Origin: Cordia subcordata
Taxonomy: Eukaryota > Streptophyta > Magnoliopsida > Boraginales > Cordiaceae
Direction of reading: 5' to 3'
Assembly (NCBI GenBank): GCA_028554755.1
Contig: JAPTOF010000005.1
Coordinates: 18,760,001-18,824,000, forward strand
Length of the DNA stretch: 64,000 nt
Shown here: positions 55,351 to 64,000 of the stretch, one piece after another
Numbering within the stretch: the stretch's first letter is position 1
Layout of the letters: the number at the start of each line of letters is the position of its first letter
The notes under the pieces: model-generated
What the model saw: the letters and a program-made list of their open reading frames with translations, nothing else
The model's database searches: none
Told to the model about the DNA's origin: nothing
Made by a program: the position numbers and the translations under genes

Positions 55351-58300
55351 GATAGTTATAGCAACAGAATTATATATTCCTCTCATTGTAATATAAGGTG
55401 ACAACACCTATATTTATGTGGTAGTTGTTGGCGACCCTACACCACATGCATGTTTGAACTCAGCAACCCTGTCAGGAGAGCATTGTCCTGTGATTTTTAT
55501 TAATCTGAACCCTCTATAATTAAATGCTTCCTCATATACATGTATGTGGGTGTATATACATGTGTGTGTATGTTAAAATAAATATATTAGTGTAGGATAT
55601 ATTGAAAGTTTTGTTAGTAACACGGTTTTATGGTGACATGCATCTTAAAATAGATGAGTTAAAAAAAATAATCTTAAAATGGATGAGTTGAACTTAATTC
55701 CTTTCTTAAGGGTTTATTTTGGTCCAAAGTAAACTAAGCAAATAAGCTGTACTTATAGTAGATCTCTCGTAATGTTATAATATTAGAAATTAATAACGAC
55801 ATTCATATAAAAAATTAACAAATTTGATTGAGTTTTTGTGGCTTTATTACCAGGAAACTCTCAGCAAATGCGTTTGAATATCGAACTGTGGGGTTGCTTA
55901 CAGCTGATATTGCGGATCTAACATTTTGTTGAATATTGAGAGGTATTTGCATGACTACTGCAATAATCATTGGTCCACCAGCAAAAAACATTAATTTTTT
56001 GGTGACCTTTTCTAGTCATTAATTTTACTACTTAACCAATATTATCCACTATTTCTGTCGAACAATGTAATAGTTTCACATAAATAAATCATAAATTCTG
56101 ATATACAGATTTTAAAAATCATTAGCTATTAGACTAAACTTGATTTTAAGTTTTTTTTTTTTTTGACTTTTAAGATAAAATTTCATGTTTCTTATCAACG
56201 ATCACTTATAGTACTCAGGTACTCTTTTTTTGGGTCAAAGAGCATTTCGTTACCACACAAAGAAAGGTACAAATCATTTACCCAATCCTTAAAGCGCAGA
56301 TTACCTAAGAGCAGATGGAACAACATCCACCAAATCACAGAGAAAATTACCTTGAAAAAAGGCCGAACAACCAATCAACTGGGCAAGTTGTAGCCCTCCT
56401 AAGACCTTGAAATAGAACAGGGCGCATTTCAACAATAATCAACCTAATGTCCTCCATTATAATGTTTGACGGTATTAAACAGCAAGAAACAATATCACTA
56501 TATAGTAAAATGTCACAGTAGCATGACAAGCATGTCGCAAGAAAACAAATAGAATAACCAAAAGTTGTCAAAATTGAATTTGGCTTCTTATATTTCCATA
56601 TTATATAGTTATTCTATGAAAAATTATTATCATACAGTGATTATTTGTTCATTCTTCCACAACTGTTTATTTAACGGTAAACCTTACACTATATACCTGC
56701 AGGTACATCAAACAAACTCCCACTGAAAGACTTGGGCAAGCTTATATGGGCAGGCTTAGAGCATGGAACATTGATCCTACTTTTACCAACAAGTATTTAG
56801 TTTCATTCTGGCGTGGGTTAAAGCCCAAAATGAGAGTCCATTGATGGTCAAGGAGATATCTTTTAATAATTAAAAAGTGGCCCAATTTCTGTCTCATGGA
56901 AACTTTTTCTGAAGTAATTTGATCTTTTCTTTGGGGTCCAACCAAAAGGAGCGTACGCCTTATGGGGTGAAAGTATGTGGGATACTGAAAACTTGAGGAG
57001 GGCCATGGGCTCTTCCATGCTTTCAAAATCATCTTTCAAATTTTTAAGTTTTCCCTCTGTTAAAAAACTCTTAATTTTTCTTGGATAATAAACTCTTTCG
57101 TGAGTTTATAGATCCAATCGCTTTAATCACTGGGTAAGTTAGAATTGTTGAAATTTCAAATTTGTCCCCAAAAAGTAGTACGTGCAATGTGAAATGACCA
57201 TTTTTTCATCATTCTTAAATTAAAAACAATAATAGAGGTTACTTTAAGATTTTGTGAATCAAATGCTCCCTTAATACTTGTGACATATACTAAAGAATCA
57301 AAATATAAATTTCTAAAATATTAAATATTAGCCTTGGTGGGTGTCAACACGATCTAATTTTTAGTACTTTTATTCTTTTCTTTACTTTTATTAAGTAATT
57401 TTATTTTCTTCACTAAGACAATAACTTTGTTTGGGTAAAATGCATTTTATTCCTTGTGTTTTGAAAAAATTACACAAAATATCTCGTATTTTTTAAATTT
57501 GCTGGTTAAAATATTGCACATTAACCTTTACAAATATAAAATGAGGAGGGAGAATATGATTGTTCTTGAGATCAGATAAGAAATGCAAACTAATTTTAGA
57601 ACTACATAATCAATTTCTAATGTTTCTAAAATTACAGAATAAATAAGCGAATTCTGAAATCACGAAAACTATTATACCACTTTTACAAGACACATGATTT
57701 TTGTCCATTTTTGTCGTGGTCAAACTTAAGAAGAGCTTCTATTTTCTTTGTTTTGGTCAAACTTCTTTGAGACAACATGGGCAGATGCTTTTTGTCCTTT
57801 TCTTGTCAATAGATTACAGAAACCTGACAATCCCAATCATCATGAAATCCTACGAAACATGACAGCTCAACTGAGCTTTTTATTGTTTTACTGACGTGGC
57901 ATTATCCGAAATAAGAGGAATGTTCAGACATGGAAAAGAAAGAGAGACACGCACACAATCAACAAACAAAGCAAAAGAGAGGGATTCTAAAAAAAGAATA
58001 TACAAACATTTTCTGTACGTTTAAGGGTGCCCATTTCTTTTTTTTTTTTAAATTGTTTTTTGGGCATTTCTTAATTTCAAAACCCTTTTGATTGAACATC
58101 GAAAGAACCCATCTTTTATCATACAATTTTGTTTTATAATCTAATCTTGTTTTTATACAAGTAGTTTTCCTTTGCATTTGTTGGAACCCCATAAAATTTG
58201 GAGCTAAAGGCGAAATTTTGTTCATGTTTGATGCTCATATTGTATCAAATAATCAAGAAATATTGGTCAAAGTGCAAGCTTGATTGTTGTTTCCAGTAAT

Positions 58301-58796
58301 GTGTGTGGAATAGGCGTAAAATTTGCATTTTGATGGGAATTTTTATGTGAATTGGGAGGTAAACAATTTTTTAGTGGTTTCGTTAAATTCATATAACGGA
58401 CCATACTAGTGAGATAAAGGCATGATTTCTGTCGTTTGCTGTTTTGCTTAACTGGGTGTACATAGCTGAAAGTTGGAAGCTCTTGTGATGATGATATTGG
58501 ATTTTGAGATTGATGTGAAAAGGGTCGAAAGGGTTCTTTCTGTAAATTCTGGGTTTTGAAGTGATACAGAAGGTTAAAATATTGCAATGGGGTAGATGAG
58601 AAATTTTGACATTGAATTTGAAGTTGGAAGGGTGGGATTAAGGAATAATTAGTTGCCGCAGTTGTTGTTGTTGTGGTGGTGGTGGTGGTGATGATGAATC
58701 TAGTGCAAGAGCAGTAGGATAAAAATAATGGAGTGTGGCTGTTCAAGTGGCATTTTCAATAGCTGCATTGCTGCATATGATCATATTGCAACTTGA
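54503..58796. other. Spacer between the TCP gene and the PRAF gene
   Basis: Contains the TCP 3' UTR at the left and the PRAF promoter/leader at the right, and a CA/TA microsatellite near 55311-55350. A moderately GC-richer stretch at about 56215-56570 looks repeat-derived but could not be named. I see no gene in it. Confidence 0.55.
55311..55350. repeat. (CA)n(TA)n compound microsatellite
   Basis: ACACACACACACA runs directly into about twelve TA units. Confidence 0.9.
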
Positions 58797-61700
58797 ATGG
58801 CTGATCTGCATAAGCCTATTCTTGTCGAAAGAGAAGTTGAACAGGTATGACTACTTTTCCTTGTATATTAAACTTCCCTTTCAAATATATGTGCAGGATG
58901 TAAGTCACTACAATGTGCTTTGGGCAATTAACAGTATAAATTATTGAATTGCGCTTCTGAGCGCAGGTTGTAACTTATAAGCTCACTGAGCACCTTTGTG
59001 CATGTATTAGGCCTTAACTGCACTCAAGAAGGGAGCACATTTGTTGAAGTATGGGCGCAGAGGGAAGCCAAAGTTCTGCCCATTCCGACTTTCCCCTGTA
59101 AGTCATTTGTATAGATCTAATGAGAACTCTCGTAGTTTGATTTTAATTTATAGACACATTTCACCAAAATTTATGGAATATTCTTCATCGGCTCTCTCCA
59201 TTACAATGAAAAGGAAATACAAAGTCCGGTCTTTGCCATTGCTGAAATGGTTGTGCTTGTAATAGCATCAGTCAGTAAAAGATTCAATGTTCCAAGATCC
59301 AACAAACATTTGTATGTCTAACATCCAATAAGAATTTCTATGTAGGCTATATGATTAACAAAAGTAAGTCTATGCGAGTAGTTGGTGAGATTTTGTTAAG
59401 TATTCATAATATCTGTTTGCTTGATTGTTTTAGCAGAAATGAACAAGATGAAATAGGATGAAGAATTTTAACTGTCTAATAAAAATATAAGGAGACCATT
59501 TTCAAATTACCACTATATAGCATGAAGAATTTTAACAGTCTAATAAAAATATAAGGAGACCATTTTCAAATTACCACCATTATATATCCAGCAAATTACA
59601 TGATTAACCTGATACCTTATAAACTTAGCAGAGGAAGTAAAATAATTTTATCTTAATTAATTTTATCTAAGTAACTCAACCACCACATTGGTATAGTAAG
59701 CATCCTCGAATCCAATGCTATTCCCAAATTCTACCACAATGAGAAGTAAGAATTAAATTTTAAGGGTTTGAGATTTCTAGAATTTGGTGATAGCTTGAAG
59801 CTTGCTGAAAAATTTTAGATTTGTCTAATCTATGACGTTCTTAGGCTTAGGCTTGTGATATAGAATAGTTCTATAACTATCTGAACAGTAAGCTACCTGC
59901 ATTTTGGAGAACCTTTAGAGCGGCTGTAGAAACTGTCAAGCTGCAGGAGTGATGTGGAATGTGCTTCTTGAACTTCAGATATCATAGGTGAGGAAGTGTG
60001 CAATTTGACTTTGATGGGGATGTTATAACATGGTCTTGTATGATGATGGCTTAATGACTATATAAATGATGAAGAAGAGTGAGAGGATGAAAATAATGAT
60101 TCAGGGTCTTCTCTGACCATTTAAGAACAGTTCACACTTTTTAGAAATGTGGCAGCTGCATAAATTTCAACCCTTTCAAACCTTTCCAATGATGGGAGCT
60201 TCATGTGCAAGAACTGCTTCTAGATATGAGCAAGTGACCCTACTTAGTTCCAGTGAGAGAGAAGCCTCCTATGTTTCATTTGGAGTAGGAAAGCAAAGAT
60301 TATACAACCTTTAGTTTGTCTTTTCTCCTCTTATGATTTAAATAATTTAGGACCCCTCCAGATTTGAGAGTATAACTCATCAACCACATCTGGACATACC
60401 TTGGAATTACCAAATTCCCTTTGCGTAATCAATCAGACAATGCTTACTTATGAGCTATGCAGTTATGCAGTTCTGAACTGCATATCATTGGAATAGGAGA
60501 AAACTTGGACCACAACTTCCGAGCAACATTTTAATCAAACCTCACCCTTACACCCCAAGCTGTGGGCAAAAAGAGCAGGAATAAAAGGTAAAGGATGGCC
60601 CTTGGGATTGGAATTGATCATTCATCAACAATGATTTGTGAAGAGTTCAGAAGTCCATATTTTTACATCCTTGATATTGCACAAAGAGATTGTGTTGGGC
60701 TACTTTTGAGGAAACATGCACATAGCTTGCATATTGCACAAAAAAGGTAAAAAAGCTAATATGTATCTTTAAACTAAGCAGAAACGAAAATTGATAACTG
60801 GTGCAAGGGGAAAAAAAGTTTTAACAATCTGGTTTTGGCGTGTAATGGCAAAGTGAAGGAGTGAGACTAGATGACGAATATACTCTTCTGCTTCTTTAAT
60901 GACCAGGCAGATTGAAGTCCTGGTAACCAACAATTTGAATATTTTAACTAATTATTGTCAGTTTCTTATTTGGAGGAAACTTTATGCAGTTCCCTTTTTG
61001 CAGTAGAATTACTCTATCTGTTGCTGCTATATTTCAGGATGAGTCCACATTGATATGGTATAATGGCAAAGAGGAGAAGCAGCTTGAATTGCGGCATGTT
61101 ACTAAGATAATTCCTGGTCAGCGTACAGTGAGTTCCGGTCTATTCTTTTCTTTTCTTCTCTTCAGGATGACTTTCAAGCAGATAACATGTTCTTTTAGGA
61201 AATTTTCCTTTGACGAGAAATGGGATCCAATGTTGTATCTTTCTCCCCTCATTCTTTACTTGATCCTGTATTGTTTTTCAGCAAGATTTTCAAATGGAGC
61301 TCCTCTTTTCTTTGCTTCAAGAAGATGTTCAGGAATACAACATCATTTCTAATCTTTTTATTGTTTGTAATATCTCTAATTTTCTTTCTCCCCCTTTCTT
61401 CTGCTAACTCAGTCTTACTTTGTCCGCTTCCTTTTATTGTTTAAGAAAGAGGGTCAGCGGAGTGGGTAGGGAGGCTCAGGCAGGAAGGCTTAATATCATA
61501 TTATATTAGAACTTACATCTACTTAATACGGTAACTTACACCTTCTTAATATCATATTAGATCTTACATAGTAGAAAGAGTCCAAAAAAGACTTAAAACG
61601 AGGGAAACAATTGTCAACAAAGTATAGGAACCATGCCTTAGCAATATCCCGAAAGTGTTTAGTTTGCTGGAGTCCAAGAAAATGAAAAAGAATTTTTTAA

Positions 61701-63989
61701 CTGGACATATGTATGGGATTGCAGACAGATATCAGATAGGTGTTGGTGTCTGAGAAGTGTCTGACATGGATATCACTCCAAATATGAAGGCATTTCCCAA
61801 ATAATAGTCAAGCTGTTAGCAATAAGTAGAGAGGTGTGCACAGAAATGTAAAAAGAACCCGAAGAAGCCGAATAGGAAGATATTTGACATCAATTTCTTT
61901 ACTTTAGGTCATGGAAGTGATATATTTAGGCACTATGGTATAATTAGCACACTTTTCCCCCTGTGAGGCACTGCAATGGCATTGACAATTAATTAAGGAC
62001 AATGGAGGTAGGTTAAAGCAAAAGAATTTAATGGTTTGATTCTTAGCAGGACCAAGATGCATACACTATATGGGTAGTCAACTAGTTCATGACAGCCTGT
62101 AGGGTGGAAATTAGTTCAATCTGTTCTGGTTGGAACTGTTCCCTTTAAATATCATGTCAAGGCTGAGATTTTAAGCAGTTCATTTATATAATATTTGTAT
62201 TTCTCCTTCCAGGCAATATTCCAGCGATATCCTCGGCCTGAGAAAGAGTACCAGTCATTTTCTCTCTTATATAACGATAGATCCTTGGATTTGGTGAGTA
62301 ATTATGGGTTAATTAGCAAGATAATACCAATGGATCTAAGAAAGAGTACAGTTTAATGCACCACATCCAAATGCTTGCACAGACACTTTTCTCTGCCACC
62401 AAGACATGCATTCTCTGTCTCCTTATATATGCTTATCCATTTGATGGACAGATATGTAAAGATAAAGATGAAGCTGAGGTATGGTTTTTGGGTCTTAAAG
62501 CTCTGATTTCTTTTAGTAGCTACCGCAACTTAAGGAATGAAGCAAGAAGTGAAAGCATATCACCGGAGAGTCCAAAAGCTCAAAGAATCTCCCTGTCTAG
62601 CCCATCTTCTGTAAGTGACGACATGCTCAGTGGTTTCTTAGGCAGAGACAGTATTCATGTCAGCATCTTTCACTTGTGTAGGCTGCGCAATGTCCTTGAT
62701 AAGTAATTTTTATCTTCTAGTTTCTATTTTACCTTCCTTTCCTTCTAATTTACTTTCTACTTCTTTGCCCTTCCTATATTTCTCACATCAGAATCAGGGA
62801 GATACTTTACGCACTGAAACCCTACCACATGACAGATTGGGAAAAGCATTTGCTGACATTGTTTCAATTACGTCAACAACCAAGACAAATTCACTGAGTT
62901 ATTCTCTTAGCTCAGTATCTTCTGTGGCTGTAGAACACTCAAACGGACGTACTTCTGCATCTGATGCATTTCGAATTAGTTTATCAAGTGCTGTCAGTTC
63001 CTCAAGCCTTAACTCTTGCAATGAAGATATTGATAATCTGGGTGATGTTTACATTTGGGGAGAAGGCACAGGTGATGGGGTGTTGGGTGGTGGAGAGCTT
63101 AGAACTCTAAGATCACCGACTACAGAATTTGATTCTCATTTGCCGAAGGCACTGGAATCGACCATGGTACATGATGTTCGTAGTACTGCTTGTGGGAATA
63201 GACATGCAGTTTTGGTCACCAAACAAGGGGAAATATTCAGCTGGGGTGAGGGGGCGGGGGGCAGGTTGGGGCATGGAGTAGAAGCTGATATTTCCCACCC
63301 AAAGCTTGTAGACACTCTAAGTGGTATGAACATTGAGATGGTAGCATGTGGGGAATCTCATACCTGTGCCATTACACTTTCTGGTGATCTATATACTTGG
63401 GGCAATGGTACTCACAATTCTGGTTTACTTGGGCATGGAAGCGATGTAAGTTACTGGATGCCAAAGAAAGTTGGAGGTCTTCTAGAAGGCTTGCAAGTCT
63501 CATATGTGTCATGTGGACCTTGGCACACAGCTCTTATAACATCTGGAGGCCAGTTATTTACATTTGGAGATGGAACTTTTGGTGCTTTGGGAAATGGATA
63601 TTCCGATAGTGCCAGTACTCCAAGGGAAGTGGAAGCTTTGAAAGGTCTGCGCACGTTGAGGGTTGCTTGCGGTGTCTGGCACACTGCTGCAGTTGTCGAA
63701 ATAGTGCATTATTCTTTTGGTGCGGGACCATCTGATAGTTCTTCATCTGGAAAGCTGTTCACCTGGGGGAATGGCGATAAGGGACAGCTTGGACATGGCG
63801 ATAATAAATCTAGACTAGTTCCTGAACTTATAGCTTCGTTAGTTGAGGAAAGTTTCTCCCAGGTAGCCTGCGGGGACAGCCTAACAGTTGCTTTAACGAC
63901 TTCTGGATGCATATATACAATGGGAAGCACTGCTGATGGACAATTGGGTACTCGTGTATCTGATGGAAGGACTCCCGCCTGTATTGAAG
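58797..63989 (+). CDS. PRAF protein (PH, RCC1 and FYVE domains), 5' part
   Basis: Exons: 58797-58844, 59011-59097, 61038-61127, 62213-62293, 62452-62610, 62792-63989, then a donor G|GTAACA at the right edge. About 554 residues are encoded so far. The start MADLHKPILVEREVEQ leads into the PH domain (ALTALKKGAHLLKYGRRGKP, DESTLIWYNG, IIPGQRTAIFQRYPRPEKEY, FSLLYNDRSLDLICKDKDEA), then a serine-rich linker, then RCC1 blades from about residue 288 (GDVYIWGEGTGDGVLGGG, GEIFSWGEGAGG, GDLYTWGNGTHNSG, GQLFTFGDGTFG, GKLFTWGNGDKG, GCIYTMGSTADG). Plant PRAFs bind phosphoinositides and act as guanine-exchange-like, polarity and membrane-traffic proteins. The rest of the propeller, the FYVE finger and the BRX motif lie beyond the window. 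Exon 5 may read past 62610 to a stop at 62703 if that intron is retained. Confidence 0.92.
59458..59581. repeat. 64-bp tandem duplication in PRAF intron 2
   Basis: ATGAAGAATTTTAAC then GTCTAATAAAAATATAAGGA and GACCATTTTCAAATTACCAC occur at 59458 and again at 59522, with one substitution and a small length difference at the join. Confidence 0.9.
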
Positions 63990-64000
63990 GTAACACAGGA

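Noticed and set aside
56163..56571. Overlapping frames on both strands as a LINE 3' end
   Set aside because: The region is richer in GC than its flanks and looks repeat-derived, but no diagnostic motif was found.
58267..58746. Minus-strand frame of 159 codons with a run of threonines
   Set aside because: The threonine run is a GTT/GGT simple repeat read backwards; the frame lies in the PRAF leader region and matches nothing recognised.

Overview
The window is nuclear DNA from a flowering plant, most likely a eudicot. It is AT-rich, its genes carry many short introns with GT-AG borders, and the spacers are full of plant transposon debris: Ty1/copia and Ty3/gypsy LTR elements, SINEs and MITEs. 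The recognisable proteins all have plant orthologues. Lineage within eudicots cannot be settled by eye. No bacterial-type operon, CRISPR array or obviously new multi-gene system is present; the unusual material lies in the repeats and in gene structure.

Layout from left to right. 1-4017 (minus): first exon of a sphingoid base C4-hydroxylase gene whose remaining exons lie beyond the left edge, so nearly 3.8 kb of its first intron is in view, including a degenerate tandem array. 6750-9322 (minus): complete ten-exon ORC6. 11441-17072 (minus): complete nine-exon HGH1-like gene with a SINE in intron 5. 19973-31546 (plus): DUF616 (TOD1/MUCI70 family) gene of seven coding exons, whose 9.2 kb second intron holds one copia element nested inside another plus a palindromic MITE. 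33351-38174 (minus): two-exon CUL3. 43470-47059 (plus): seven-exon MOG1-type Ran release factor. 53339-54502 (plus): intronless class I TCP factor close to TCP14/TCP15. 58797 to the right edge (plus): 5' half of a PRAF-type PH/RCC1/FYVE gene.

Gene arrangement. HGH1 and the DUF616 gene are divergent over 2.9 kb; the DUF616 gene and CUL3 converge; CUL3 and MOG1 diverge across a 5.3 kb spacer holding a MITE with target-site duplication, a SINE-like repeat, a truncated initiator tRNA-Met copy and a triplicated 0.2 kb unit. The genes do not form one pathway. They are housekeeping or regulatory genes (replication origin licensing, eEF2 folding, cell wall or sphingolipid related, ubiquitin ligation, nuclear transport, transcription, membrane signalling) in ordinary gene-space order.

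Exon borders were placed by hand from splice signals, reading phase and remembered family similarity. Phase closes exactly from ATG to stop for ORC6, HGH1, DUF616, CUL3 and MOG1. Nothing was searched against a database.
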